Assembly (NCBI GenBank): GCA_022925895.1
Contig: JAKSYS010000113.1
Location: forward strand, 1-64,000
Length of the DNA: 64,000 bases
Direction of reading: 5' to 3'
Source: Fragilaria crotonensis
Taxonomy: Eukaryota > Bacillariophyta > Fragilariophyceae > Fragilariales > Fragilariaceae
This document shows positions 19,467 through 31,785 of the stretch, in pieces (the first letter of the stretch is position 1; every line of letters begins with the position of its first letter). The position numbers and the translations under genes are program-made. The notes under the pieces were generated by a model. That model was not told the origin of the DNA, did not search any database, and saw only the letters and a list, made by a program, of their open reading frames with translations.

Positions 19467-22057
19467 TCAAGGTACGATCCTACCCACCAAAAAGTAGGTT
19501 TGACATTCATGGACCAACACTTGTACCAGCTTGCCACGCAATTCATCAATATCACCATCACAATAACAAATGTACCCCTGCGTCGTTCGTCCCATCACTT
19601 GTGTGGGGACCTTGATATTGCGTTCTTCCACCAAAATCTCCACAGTCCGTCCCAACATGCGTTGTCGCCGTTCGGCGGCGTGCAATTTGTTTAATACGTT
19701 GATCCGATCAAGACGTTCTTGCTTGACGTTGTCATCAACTTGATTCGTCCAAATGGCGGCAGGAGTGTTGGGGCGAGGAGAGTAGGCAGCAGTATTGACA
19801 GAATCGAATTTCACAAGAGTCATCAAATCTAAAGTATCTTGAAGTCCTGCTCTGTTTCCCGGAAACCGACAATGACATCAGCTGTAATCGACGCTTCGGG
19901 AAGACGCTGATGATGACATGGGGACAACGTTTGTGTGAGAACTTTGGGGAAGCCAAGTAACCGCATCGTTGCGTTTGCATTCATAATCCTCGCTTACCGT
20001 TCGAATCCTATCCACAATCATGAGATACTTTTCTCTTGTATGACCGCGACCCATGGCAGCCAGAATCGCATTGGAACCGGACTGGAAGGGTACATGAAAG
20101 GAATGACAGGCGGAGGGGGTTTCCGCCACGGCATCAATGACGCCCAAACTCATGTAGCGAGGATGCGATGTTACGAATCTCAAGCGCTCCAACCCCGGGA
20201 CTGATCCTGCGGTACGAATCAGATCTGAAAATCGACGTTTCGGAACCATATCACGACCGTAGGCGCTATCGACACAAATGAATTACGGAGCGAGAGATGT
20301 GAGTGCGAGGAATGCATACAGTCGCAGTGGCAGTCGTCAGAGTAGCGTCATACGTACTCAATGTTTTGGCCCAACAAGGTAATTTCTTTATAACCTTGAC
20401 TGACGAGCTGGGTAATCTCCGAAATGATACTTTCAACAGGTCGACTTTGCTCCACTCCACGGGTAGTTGGTACGATGCAGAACGTGCATCGCTCATTACA
20501 GCCATAAATGACATTGACCCACCCAGCCACGGAGCTTGAACGACGAGGTTTGGTGGAGTCTTCCATGATATGAGCGGCATCCGTCGCTACGACTTGGTTA
20601 CCATTCGACACATCCTCCAGCAAATCTGCCAATCGATTCGCATATTGCGGTCCCATGACAAGATCAACTTCTGGAGCTTTTCTCAACAACGCTTCTCCTT
20701 CTTGCTGAGCGACACATCCAGCAACGACAATGACAACATCTTCTCCCTCCCGTTTTCTCTTGGCGTGAGGTCCAATACGACTGTAGACTTTCTGTTCGGC
20801 ATGATCCCGAATGGAACAAGTGTTGAGAACTACCAGATCCGGTTTTTTGAATTTCGTTTCTTCGTCGGGACCAAGTCGTCGAATACCCAACGCCTGCAAT
20901 TGTCCTTCCATGCGTTCACTATCGGCCTGATTCATTTGGCACCCCATGGTTTCCATCACATACGTCAAGTCCGGTCTAGTAGAAGTGGCAGTAGTCGCAG
21001 CACCACTAGTGCTGCTGTCATCATCATCATTGGAAGACGACATCGTCTTCGGTAATAGTAGAGCTCCACCTAAGATACCTTGACCTGCAATTCCAATCTT
21101 GTTGCGGGGTCTCGTTGCGGCCATTTTGCGAACATCCACCATGACATCGGCAATCTGGACCAGGTGGATGCCACGCACCGATTCGACCATGACAATGTCA
21201 CCCGGCTTGTGTAAAAGACATGATACCAAAGTATATGCAATGATGAGGAAATTTGATGAGGGTTTTGAATGGATTTGTTCATGTTAAATCATGAATGTAA
21301 CGAGTTGTTCAACTCCAATCGTCTGCTCCGCACATCCACTCACCTTGGTATTCATGTGCATGATCTTTTTCCTCGCATCTGGAGGAAGGATTGGATCTAA
21401 ATGATGATCGGCATGATCATCACTTTCATCGTCATGATCACGGTCAACATCTGTACTGTTGCTTTTGCTGTTTGCATTTGTATTCACATTAACATTTACC
21501 CATCCGATACTACCTTTCTCTTCTCTCGTAATGGCACAATTCGAAATTTGCAATGCCAATTCATCAAAGGCCAACGCTGCAGTTTTGAGCCCGTACAGTG
21601 TTTGAGTGGCCAATTCTTCTGTCGCAAAGAGAATGTGATTCAAACGAATTGCCGTCAAATGCTGACGACCCGAAGATACAATTTTACGTGAATCCAATTC
21701 TTCACCCCGTTGGACGGGATACTTTGGCATCCTTTTGTTTCTTGATGATGATGTCGCTGTTGTGGATGCTGTAGTAGATGTTGATGTATATGCTGATTCT
21801 TCTGTTGTAGATGATGTCTTTGGTACTTTATAGTCGGAAGACACCATGGCAAGCGATGACGCTATGGTACGTCCGTGTCGGACAGCGTCAACATCTACAT
21901 TACCATCACTCTTCAGAACTGGAATAGCAATAGGAACATTACAGTGACGTTTCAGGACTGACACAGTCACGAAGCTCTCACTAGGAACCAGTAGCAGAAT
22001 CAACGTCGATATTAATAACACAAAAAAGCTCATCGTCATTCTCGAAACAACCCGCAT
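19467..22057 (-). CDS. Parvulin-MiaB fusion: predicted plastid tRNA methylthiotransferase
   Basis: Four exons: 22057-21344, 21205-20358, 20265-19998 and 19906-19467, all with GT-AG introns in matching phase. The N-terminus is a signal peptide ending PSES before FVTV, a diatom plastid-type site. Residues about 135-265 form a parvulin-type PPIase ([12 protein letters not shown] ... [12 protein letters not shown] ... [19 protein letters not shown]) with an Asp/His/Asn-rich insert. The MiaB part follows from about 320: Cys in [31 protein letters not shown] and [10 protein letters not shown], the radical-SAM CNERCTFC near 471, and a C-terminal TRAM domain. MiaB adds the methylthio group at A37 of tRNA. 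Within exon 4 the frame is lost by one base near 19835-19860, where the FPGET motif is damaged; this is a mutation or a base error. Confidence 0.82.
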
Positions 22058-22434
22058 GTTCTTTGTTTGGGATCAGCAAGTTCGATCACATCAGTTTTTT
22101 CTGTCATGTCGTCATGTCCATCAAATACGGGCACAGTGAATCGTTCTTACAGAACCGTTGTTCATAGGTATAGAGTATAGACTATAGACGTATGTACAGA
22201 TGTACTGTACAGTATAGAAATCAGCATGTATGTAGGCAGTAGATGTAGGTATGCATATTCTCTAATTGTACTTTGTACTGGAGTACCATCTGCCGTATAC
22301 AGATACTGGAGTACCAGTTCTACATGGTACGCAGTATTATATGTAATGATAGTCTATGTTTAGTAAAAGACTATGATACTTGTACCGCAGACGGGTGCAA
22401 GTAGGTGGTACTTGTACTCCGAGCACACATTCGA
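22058..22434. other. Intergenic region rich in GTACTGGAGTAC-like motifs
   Basis: Upstream of the methylthiotransferase gene. Perfect GTACTGGAGTAC at 22275-22286 and ATACTGGAGTAC at 22303-22314, among many GTAC/TGTACAG fragments from 22180 to 22400. No gene seen. Confidence 0.5.
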
Positions 22435-22848
22435 ATGGCTGCGGATGTTCTCCAGAGTTTCGTTGGATGGCACGACGGCACGACAGGTCACGAGTCACGA
22501 GCCACACACGGATCAGACTTGGACCTCCCAACTCCGCAGCCAACCACCCTGACTGTGTCCACGGATGCCCCAACAGCTCTTCCGTCTGCTGCTCCAAGCA
22601 GCAGTGTCGCAAAAGTGTTCTCGAGCAATCCATCAACACCACCGGCACCAACCACTCGTTCCCCGTCGAGTGCCTCACTTGTGCTCACACCCGTGGGAGT
22701 CGGCACTTTTGTGGCAACGTCGAGCAAACCACCAAGTTCGCCGTCAGCAGCCATGCCTGCCCCCGCAAGTGGCGCCCTTGTGTTCGTGTCCGTGAGAGTC
22801 GGCGCTATAGTGACGTCTTCGCTCGTTGCGTTGCTCGTGTTCGTCTAA
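22435..22848 (+). pseudogene. Pro/Thr/Ser-rich fragment, possible remnant of a cell-surface gene
   Basis: An ORF of about 137 residues from the ATG at 22435. The middle is Pro/Ser/Thr/Ala-rich (LPTPQPTTLTVSTDAPTALP, then LPSAAPSSS), the kind of repeat seen in many diatom secreted or wall proteins. There is no signal peptide, and the end is a short hydrophobic run. It is most likely a fragment of such a gene or chance low complexity. Confidence 0.25.
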
Positions 22849-23495
22849 AGCGATGCTACCGGATTGTGCTGGCTGTATGTTATTTTCCAGAATGTGACGT
22901 ACCACTGGAGTATGATTTTGAGGTTGTGAGGATGATTAAATCGGTCCAACCAGAGCAGCGTGCCTACATCAGGCGCGGCGAAATGTGTTGCTTTTTCACA
23001 CCAAGGGTGTTTATTCGTTGTCCAATGTAGGAACAAAACCCAATTATCGGGTTGTCACCCCGCCGCCTTTTGAGCCGTCATGCCATCATTCACTTATCCT
23101 TTTTTATGTGAGACTATTATGAGACATGCGACGTACCAATATGCTGTACGTTGTACCTTTTTTTACGTTTTACATCAGTCCAGTTTCCCAGTCAACAGTC
23201 TCGGTATGATACAAGTATGACATACAAGAAACACTGCCAAAATTTTTTACTAAGATATTGGTGAGATAATAATATATATGTACATAGTTAACTTGTGCTA
23301 ATAATTTTTCTATTTTAAGAATGTGCTTCGTAGCCACACATCCTCGTAGCCGTCGGCGATTACCTCATACGAAAACAGTTGGCTCCATCAATTGGGTTGA
23401 TGGACACGACTTGACACAAAAACGCAACACTGCAAAAGGCAACTCACACACAACTCATCAAGACCATTGTTTGCAATTTCCTTTTCTTATTGGCC
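22849..23495. other. Intergenic region, nothing recognised
   Basis: About 650 bases upstream of RPA49. T-rich runs at 23090-23270; no gene, repeat family or RNA identified. Confidence 0.4.
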
Positions 23496-24872
23496 ATGGC
23501 AGTAAAGGAAAGAAATACCAAAATTACGGTATCAGTCGAAGATGCGGATCCATCTTCCGATCCAATAGTGGTTTCGTTTCCGGGTGGTGCTCCTGTCGAC
23601 GTCAATCCTCAATTTGTCCAACGTCGTCTTCGTGAAGGTGCCAAGGTCGGTCGCAAACTGGTTGGCAGAGATTTAACGTGCCTGTACCAAGCAGAGAATC
23701 TTGGCAGAGGCAATGATGGACGTCGTACCAAACTTTGTATTGCCTTGTACAATAAGAAAACGGGAACCTTGACAGTTTCCTTGGCTGCCGAAAAGGGAAC
23801 AGTCTTTGCACTCGAGCAATCGATACCAAAATACACACCAGTCGATACCGAACAAACGACAGCTGCCCAACGACGCAAGGCACTCTTTCAAGATTTTGGA
23901 TCCAGTAAGAAACAAAAGACCCTCAAGAGTCAGGAAGCGAATCGTGTCACTGTAGACTCTGTGATTGGTGCTGGTAGTCTCATGGCAGGAGCATTTAGTG
24001 CACAAACCAAAATGAGTGCTTCAAATCGAAAAGCCTTGGATGACAACAAACGAGGCGAAAAGGTAGATACTATTTTGGACATAGAATCGCTCTGCACTGC
24101 TCTACTCATCCCAACACTCAACACTTTTTTCTTTCCTTGTATCATTTAGTCTGACGCTGTCGAATTGGCCTACGCAGAGGCCCGTCTTCTCTTTCTCCCC
24201 GCCTTTGACAGAGACGCCAAACAGGCTCATTTGGTCTACAGTGCTCGTGATATTGCCGGTGATGAGGCCTGGGGTCGTATCTCTCGTGTTGCCGATGCCT
24301 GTCTGCACACGCAACCGACAGGAACAACAACAACTGCTGCTGGTGCTGGTGATAATGCCGCATCATCTTTGGCCAAATTGACGGCACGAGGTACATGGCA
24401 TGCCTGTGTTGTGCAAATTCTCCAATCGATACCATTGGATTCACCTCATGCCAAGAATCAAGTCAAGACGGCACTTTTGCTCAATTCCATGATTACATTT
24501 CATTTGCAACCAGTATTGCGAGGTGATGTTCGATCGATTGCACGACAGCTTGATATCAATGTCGAAGTTTGTCAACGATTCCTAGATCTCTTCTCGGCAG
24601 CCATGGGGAGTGGTCGAGATTCGCGGTATGCCACGTCCAAACCCAACAAGGACAAGTGTCGTGTGCATTTACTAATACTGTATGTTATGGCACTAGGTGG
24701 GAGAACTATGAAAGTTGGAACTATTAAACCCATTGTGGATGTTCTCAAGATGGATATGGCCGAGGCAGCGAACTTGTTACGAGAGGCGGGATTTACAGTC
24801 AAGGGTGCCAGTGCAGCCTTGACGGTCCCACTTACCTTTCCACCACCCAAACGTGGTGGGAAAGCAAAGTAG
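23496..24872 (+). CDS. DNA-directed RNA polymerase I subunit RPA49-like
   Basis: Two exons, 23496-24062 and 24150-24872, with an 87-nt GT-AG intron; about 429 residues. The ATG at 23496 follows a TTG in the same frame and is the clear start. The N-terminal part shows the A49 dimerisation pattern: VVSFPGGAPVDVNPQF, then LCIALYNKKTGTLTVSLAAE. The C-terminal part is the tandem winged-helix region (ARQLDINVEVCQRFLDLF ... KDKCRVHLLILYVMALGG ... VDVLKMDMAEAANLLREAGF). With its partner A34.5/PAF49, A49 acts like TFIIE/TFIIF in RNA polymerase I and helps initiation and elongation of rRNA transcription. Length and layout fit the family. Confidence 0.85.
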
Positions 24873-25159
24873 AATGTCGTAACTTTAAGATTTTGGCTGC
24901 TTTTGGCTACTTTGGCAACGAGTCCAATGGTGTCTATATCACTAGCGGTCGACTTGCCATCGCACAACCGTAGCATCTTTCGGAAAGACGACAAGTCGGC
25001 AGTGTGATCCACTCCCTCAATTGTATATACAGGTGCGAAGATGTCCTTGTGAAGGGAGCTTTCGGCTTTAGGGGTGAGTCGCAATACGAGCGATGCACGC
25101 ATCGGCTATGCAACTTCAAGCCTAAACCGTTAAAAATGGATATTATATTGAATTATAAC
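24873..25159. other. Convergent 3' intergenic region
   Basis: About 290 bases between the RPA49 end and the end of the RGG-rich gene. No gene recognised. Confidence 0.4.
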
Positions 25160-28100
25160 TTATGCAACCTCATCCTCGAGCTCAGCATACAAGTCGTCCT
25201 CCTCCTCTTGCTCCTCCTTTCGTTTCTGTTCTGATTCCTGTTTTGACTTCTCAAGATCCGCAATAAGCTTTGTCAGGTCATCCTTGAATGCATCGGCCCC
25301 GATAGGAAGCGTTTCAAGCTTCTGAATCTGCGCACGCAGCACCTTTCGCTTGTGAATAAGCAACAAATGCTTCGCATATACGTAATCGAGTTGTGACTCT
25401 GCTTCCACCAATCGCGAGAGAGCCACAACAAAGCCAGACGGTGGTGCTGGTTCTGGAGGCGGTGATCGGGGCGGCGATGGAGGTGGTGATGGGGACTTGG
25501 TTTCAGGTACAGGAGAAGGTGGTGGGGTGGGCGGCTCTGGTTCTGGAGGACCACCACTTCTTGTTGGATTGGTTCAATAGTCGGCGGCATCTCGAGTTTA
25601 ATCGGAGCTGGAGGTGGTGGTTGAGACGCCAGGGCAGCGTACGATCCTCCAGACGATTGAAAATCAAGCATAGGCGGAGGAGAGGAAATCCGCGATTGTT
25701 GGCTTGCGCGCCCCGTCCCTGAATTCCATTACCTTCAGGACCATAGTGGCCCGATCGAAGCCAGGTCTAACATGAGAGTACCCTCGACCTTCTCCAAACC
25801 CACGACCTTCCATGCCTCTGCCGCGCCCTCCTCTATCCTCTTGTGAAAAGTAATGGCCCCTTCCTCTACCTCCACCTCTGTCGAATCCACGACCAGGAAA
25901 GCGACCGCTACGTCCCCCTCGATTACTGCTTGGGTGGAAGGATCGAAATTCGCCACTATTTTCACGCAACGGAAGGCTCGTCGATGAAATTTGGTCTGGC
26001 GGCTCGGGGAGAGGCACATGAGCTCTGGCTTCTCCAGGCGGAGGAGCGACGATATCTGCACCTTCACCTTGTTGTTGATGATAGTGGGGCAACGGTGGGA
26101 CAGGAGCAGACAGCTGCGGTGGCGGCGGCGGTGGAGGTGTTTGTGATGAACGCATCTGTTGTGGAAATGGTGCATCCATAGGAGGGGGGAGGTCTCGATT
26201 CTCACGCATTCGCTTTTCTTCTTGTTGATGATGCTCAAATGAGTTATTTCTGGTATACTCCTGAGAGTCTTGCCGAAATGTCTCTCGACGACCGACATCC
26301 TCAAAGTCACGCTTTCGATTAAGCCCTTGAGCATTTCCTAGTTGGTGCGCAATTGGAAGCGCACTACCACCTCTGCCTCGACCACGATCGTCAAACGTTC
26401 TACCGCCAACATCATAGGATTGTACGCCTCGACCTCGACCACGACCGCGACCTCGTCCACGGCCATCACCACCGCGCCCATCGTCGCCCCGACCTCGACC
26501 ACTCCCCACGACTGACGTAGGAAAAGCTGTTTCGGATGCCGGACCGTAATGCAGACCAGGAGGAGTTGGAGCAGCACCCCGAAAGTTATCCACGTAGCCG
26601 CCATCACGATTATCTGACGATCGATTGTTGTTCCATTCACCCCTTGAGTCGCTGGCATATGTTCCAGGCGTGCCAACTCTTGCATGTCTCACGTTTCCGC
26701 TGCCTTGGTTAGCAGCGTCTTGTTGTTGGTTGCTCCGAAAAGGTCCACTGCCTTGATTGGCATCTTGCGTGCTCCAACCATCTGAAACGCCATCATATCG
26801 CTGGCGCATGAATTCCGGATCCGTATCTTTTTGATTCCATCCCCCATCATTCACCTCATCACTGTAACTTGCATCGTTCGAAGTGTCTCGTGGTCGTATC
26901 CACTCTTTATGTGGCCCGTCGCGACTGTTGGGGCCACGCTGAGGTAGATGTCGTTGCATTTCCTCCTGAGATTCGGCGCCCATGGGAGTTGACTGCGGTG
27001 CAATGCTGCTGTCCGCCATGGTAGTATAGGTTGAGACCACAGGTTTCGGTTGCCACTCTCGCTGGTGAGAGTCTCGACTTCCAGGAGGAGGCTGCGCAAA
27101 GTTATTGTTGCGACTGCTGTCGCGATTGAAGTTATCACTTGCGAAGTTGATACCGGAATTGCCTTGCGACCATCCATCATCGTTTGCATTTTGTCGGCCT
27201 CGAATTTCGATGGCTTCGTTCCAGCCGTGATCCTGTTCACGCCACTCGCCGGGTTCTGCATCGTCCGAACCAGCAATGCTGGCATACGAAGCCATGACTT
27301 CAGTCCGACTCGGTTGCTGCCACTCGTTGGGCGTATCATGTCGAGATACAAATCCATCCCCTTGCCAGGTGTCAGGTCGGTAGGGCGCTTCGTTAGACGT
27401 ATTTCGATCAAAATGGTCACCTCTGCCCTCAGAAACACGACCGCGTCCAGATCGTCCTCTTCCTTCGCGATCAAAAGAAAAGCCCCGTCCTCGTCCCCGC
27501 CCTTCGAAATGTCGCCCTCGTCCACGGCCATCAAAGAAATTGTTCCTACCTCTCCCCCTGCCACGACCACGCCCGCCCCCCTCCGCGTAAGGTGGTCGAC
27601 CGGCATTATTGTCGTCAAACGGTGCATTCTCTCGCGATGATGGAAAGGAATTCACATTTTGCTCGTAATCAGTCCTGACAGTGGTATCATCGATGTTGGT
27701 GTCTCGTCGCTGATCGTTCGTAAGCAACATATCTCGGTACCCTCCAGATGTACCTCGATTTAAATCCCCACTGCCATCCATGTACGATCTGTTTTCGCTT
27801 GTTCCTGATTGGTCTCGTCTGTCTTGGTTGATGCTTCTGTCAGTGTAATCATTTTGCATCTCGGTCGACGGCATTCTGTTAAAATCAGCACTTCGATTTT
27901 GTCCATCCAAGGACGGTTGTCGATGGGCATGCGCATCACCATTGTATGAGCTGTCTTGCGCGTATCCTGCGTTGTTACTGCTGCTGTTGTTGAATTCCTC
28001 TGACGAGACCATCGGTCGATTGGTGTTTGTCTGGTAAGAGTTGCTGTTGTTGTTGTTGCTGTTGTTGTTGTTATTGATGTTGCTTTGACTGTGGCTGTCC

Positions 28101-28780
28101 TGCGAGAATCGATTGCTGGTAGTAGTTGGAGTGACATTGCCGTGCTCATGTTCGCCATTCGATTGAATTCCAATTTGTGGTCGTCCCGCATAATGTGGAC
28201 CTCGGGCTTGGAATGGCCTTCCTCCTCTACCACCGCGAGCGGGTACTCGTCCATCTCGTCCGCCTCCTCGTGGTGCATACGTGAAAGGATATTGTCCAGC
28301 TCCACCACCACCACCTGCACCAGCTCCTCCTTCAAGCTGTTGTTGTCCCATATCGCGTCGTCCTCCGTCACCTCGACCGCGACCTCTTCCAACAGAACCA
28401 CCACGTCCTCGATACTCTCGACCAGTATTCGTGAAACGTCCTCCTCCGCCTCGTGGTCCTCCTCGTTGTCCTCCACGTGGTACGTACGATTGACCATGTC
28501 CGTACGAGTTCTGTTGCTGCTGTGCACCACCACCATTGTTGGCATCGTACGAACTTGGTCCCTCCCGTTGAAATGTGTTTGGACCAAAACGACCACCATA
28601 ATGTGCACCACCACCAACACCACCACTACTTCCTCCTCCTCCTCCTTGTCCGTCCCCGCTTGAGACCGATGCTCCTGTTGTTGGTGTATGCAATGGTGGT
28701 CCAGAAGTCGAAGTCGTACCGGTAGCAGGACCACGTTGACGACGAGGCGATTCCAATGGTCGATCCAACGATTGACTCAT
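25160..28780 (-). CDS. Large RGG/RG-rich RNA-binding-type protein with C-terminal helix
   Basis: The main ORF (28780-25664) has 1038 residues. It is rich in Gly, Arg, Asn, Gln and Ser, with dense RGG/GRGRG blocks near the N-terminus, centre and end and Asn/Gln-rich linkers. RGG blocks bind RNA and are frequent arginine-methylation targets. After the stop at 25664, protein-like sequence continues: a Pro-rich part in another frame (25670 to about 25560), then, back in the first frame to 25160, more Pro-rich sequence and a helical charged end (SRLVEAESQLDYVYAKHLLL ... KVLRAQIQKLETLPIG) with an acidic tail. The real protein probably includes this end, joined by an intron or via two compensating frame breaks. 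Not assigned to a family. Confidence 0.65.
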
Positions 28781-29228
28781 GATTTTGTTGTTGCTTATTT
28801 ACTGCTGTGTGTCTTGTTCTTTGTGGTTCATCCAAACTGTTTTACAATAGTTACTGTAGCAGTGTAACAATAGTAAAGGTCCCAGCAGTATGACTTTGAA
28901 CTCGAGATTGGACTTTTGAATATACTCGTCTCTTATATATATGTAATAATAGCCAAGCACAGCACACGTGATGCACAGAACACAGAATTGATTTCTTGTG
29001 ATGGACCTGTACACACGCAAAGGACACAATCAGATGGACCCGGTATGATATTATGAATATTGCCAAACACCTGTGGAAATCATTGTCGTCTGTTTCCAAT
29101 TATTATGATGTTTGCTGGACGAAGCAGCAGCACCTCCACCAAACAAACAACATGATTGACCTTCCACTGAAGTGGCATGTGTAGACGGTATACGACCTGA
29201 CAGTACTAGCACAGGACTTACGAGCAGT
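28781..29228. other. Intergenic region before copia element 2
   Basis: About 450 bases upstream of the RGG-rich gene start. No gene or repeat recognised. Confidence 0.4.
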
Positions 29229-29814
29229 AGTCAAGGTACAGCAGCTGACAGCTGTTATTGTGCCGTTATTGACGTTGAAATTTCGTCCCCGCCAGCTGAG
29301 TCCCATCCGGCTTTGGATACGAAGATTCTCACGCCAACTGTATACGGCGAATCGCCAGTACGAAAACTACAGTTGTCCCGGACTGCTTTCCGCCCTCATA
29401 ACCTCCTTTTCTACAACACCAATTTGTCCACATTAACCCAGTGCAATTCAACTGCTATTTCCCTTCATGTGCCAACTAATTTCCAACATGTGTCCCTCAT
29501 CATGTTGGCTAAGTCTGGCCATGTTGCAACAGTTGTTGCGACTGTCAATTCGCTCGTGAAGTGGAGTTGGAGCTGACATTTCAATGCCCTTATCAGTGGG
29601 ATGAAGGCTTTGAATGTTCACTCCCACAACCCTCTAACTTCGCGAAAGTAGATCGGCAAGATTCAATCGGACCTGGATTGAATTGGTTCCTTCAAAGTGA
29701 AACCTAGAAATAAGCTCATAAGTTAAACAACACTAGAATTTAAACTCTACGTTTGACCGAACCCGGATTTCTACGAACTAGTACGCAGCCTTGATCACGC
29801 CGTGTACTTCGACT
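29229..29814 (+). repeat. 5' LTR of copia element 2
   Basis: Direct repeat of 36698-37284. Shared sequence starts AGTCAAGGTACAG and ends GTGTACTTCGACT. The first three and last three bases of the core (GTC...GAC) are inverted copies of each other. Confidence 0.85.
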
Positions 29815-29828
29815 GGTTATTTTCGCCC
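29814..29828 (+). other. Probable primer-binding site of copia element 2
   Basis: TGGTTATTTTCGCCC lies directly after the LTR. It starts with TGG, complementary to the CCA end of a tRNA, as in most retrotransposon primer sites. The tRNA was not identified. Confidence 0.45.
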
Positions 29829-30057
29829 AATAATAAGACTTACCCTCTAACGCACTTTCCTCTCCGGCAAGCTCGTTTCAAGTTCCTTTCAAGGAAGCTA
29901 CGCTCAGCGTCAAGGCAGGTCTCCTCCGGCGATCCTGCGACAGCCCCACGTCTTCCCAAGACTAGGCTGATTCATTGCTCTCTGCCAACTCGAGTACGCA
30001 GTCAGCAATCTGTTGAGTGGTTGAAGATCTGCTTTCCAAGCCAAGACTCCAATCATC

Positions 30058-31620
30058 ATGTCGGTTCCACCATCTGAAGGCTCTACGTCCCGACGAATCT
30101 TCCAGACGAACCTGTTGTTGGAATCCTCGGGACTGCTGTCGAAGGCCGCGGCAATCCAGAAGGATTCGAGATCTCCGATCCTGTCGACGTTCGCCTCACC
30201 GAGGCAATCGCTCAAGCCAGGACTCTTGCTACTGATGAAGAGTCTGTCTTGGGTTCCCAACTCAATGACTGCCCCAGTGGAGCTCCCAGCTCCTTCAAGC
30301 TCAAGCCTCTTGTTCCCTCATTGGGGAATCACTTTGGTGACCAAGGATGAATGGTCTGCTTGGACAGGTGGAAAGCCCAACCACACCTGGACAGGTTTGG
30401 ATGGCTCCATTGCTCTCCTAGAGCACACCTCTCCCAACCAGCTCCGCCCTGTCTATGTTTCTGCAGCCCAGAAGGGCTACAACTTCAGGAGAACTGGGCA
30501 CAAGATCTCCTTCAAGCCAAGTGATGATTTGATCAGCTTCCAGAATGTTGTCTGGGATCATCTCAAGGACACTGGCATGGACTCCATTGCTTACCTCAGG
30601 GACCCAACTGACGACGCCAAGATGACTAACGTTATCAAGGCTCACGCCAGGTACACGGTCCAGTCGGCAAAGTTGTTGGCGGAAGCTCAAGTTCAACGCT
30701 ACGACAAGTATGACCGGACCAACGATATGGCAGCCAGGACCTATTTGCTTGCTTCACTCTCTACTGAGCTAAGCAATAAGGTGACTGAGAAGTTGGATGA
30801 TTCTGATTCCTTCCCAGTTGTTTGGCTCCAGTTCCTCAAGTCCATCCAGTCCACCTCCATTGAGAGGTTTGAAGATCTCAAGGCCATCATCAAGGCCAGG
30901 CTCCCAAGTCAGTACTCTGGAGAGAACCTTGAACAATTGGCAGCTCACTTTCGCAAGGATGCAAATGAGTTGACAACTGCTGGCCAGTATGACCACAACC
31001 TCACTCTGGCCATGCTCAAGATCTTTCTTTTGGCTGGTGGTTCTGGCAATGAGGACTTCCGCTTCCCCCTGAGATCTGTCAAGCAGAACTTGGAGCAAGC
31101 TCTTTTGGACATTGGATTCAAGGACAAGGAAGCTGCCAACCTTCACATGCAAGTCAACAAGCTGACCTACAAGGACATCTGCGCTCACGCAGAGGATGCC
31201 TACAGGACGCTCTTTGACAGGAAGGAGTGGCCACCTGCACGTCACACTCGCGACTCCAAGGCTCCACCAGCTGCATTCGGAAACATGGCGACTCAATCAC
31301 CAGAGCTGAGGTACTCAACCTCATCCAGTCCAAGGCCTCCAACAATGGTGCTGGACTTGCCAAGAAAGGAGTCTGTCACAAGTGCAACAAGCCTGGACAC
31401 TGGTCGCGCGAATGCCCAGAGAACAACAAGGGCAAGGGCAGGAATGGGAATGGCAATGAAAGACCAAAGGATGTCAAGTCCTGAAGTCTACTCCTCCTCC
31501 ATCTGGAGCACCCCAAGTCAAGCAAGCCAATGGAAAGGCTTTCAACTGGTGCGCAAGCTGCAAGCGTTGGACCACTACCCACGCAACGGCAACGCACACT
31601 GGCGTCAAGAAGAGCTCTGA
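30058..31620 (+). pseudogene. Copia gag, frameshifted near the zinc knuckle
   Basis: An ORF of 520 residues in which about residues 90-400 read as a copia gag (for example VWLQFLKSIQSTSIERFEDL and YDHNLTLAMLKIFLLAGG). A CCHC zinc knuckle, CHKCNKPGHWSREC, lies at about 31370-31415 but in a different frame, so the end of this ORF is out of frame with true gag. The N-terminal 50 residues may also be shifted. Gag would form the particle and bind RNA. Confidence 0.8.
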
Positions 31621-31785
31621 GGGCCCTCAAGGTGTTGGTTCTGCAATCAACAATGTCTCTCTTGCCTTCGATCCATCGGTGTGGACCACGGAAATTGAGG
31701 TCGTCCCAAGTGTGACTGACGCGCTCTTTATCCTGCGCACCATGGTGACCCGGATCCTCCCGTACTCGTTCTACTGCTCACCTAC

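Noticed and set aside
27760-28734. Long Val/Asp-rich frames overlapping the RGG gene on both strands
   Set aside because: Produced by the repetitive Gly/Arg codons of the RGG gene; no independent signal.
29892-30057. Possible gag start upstream of 30058
   Set aside because: No ATG-led frame with gag similarity; treated as leader.
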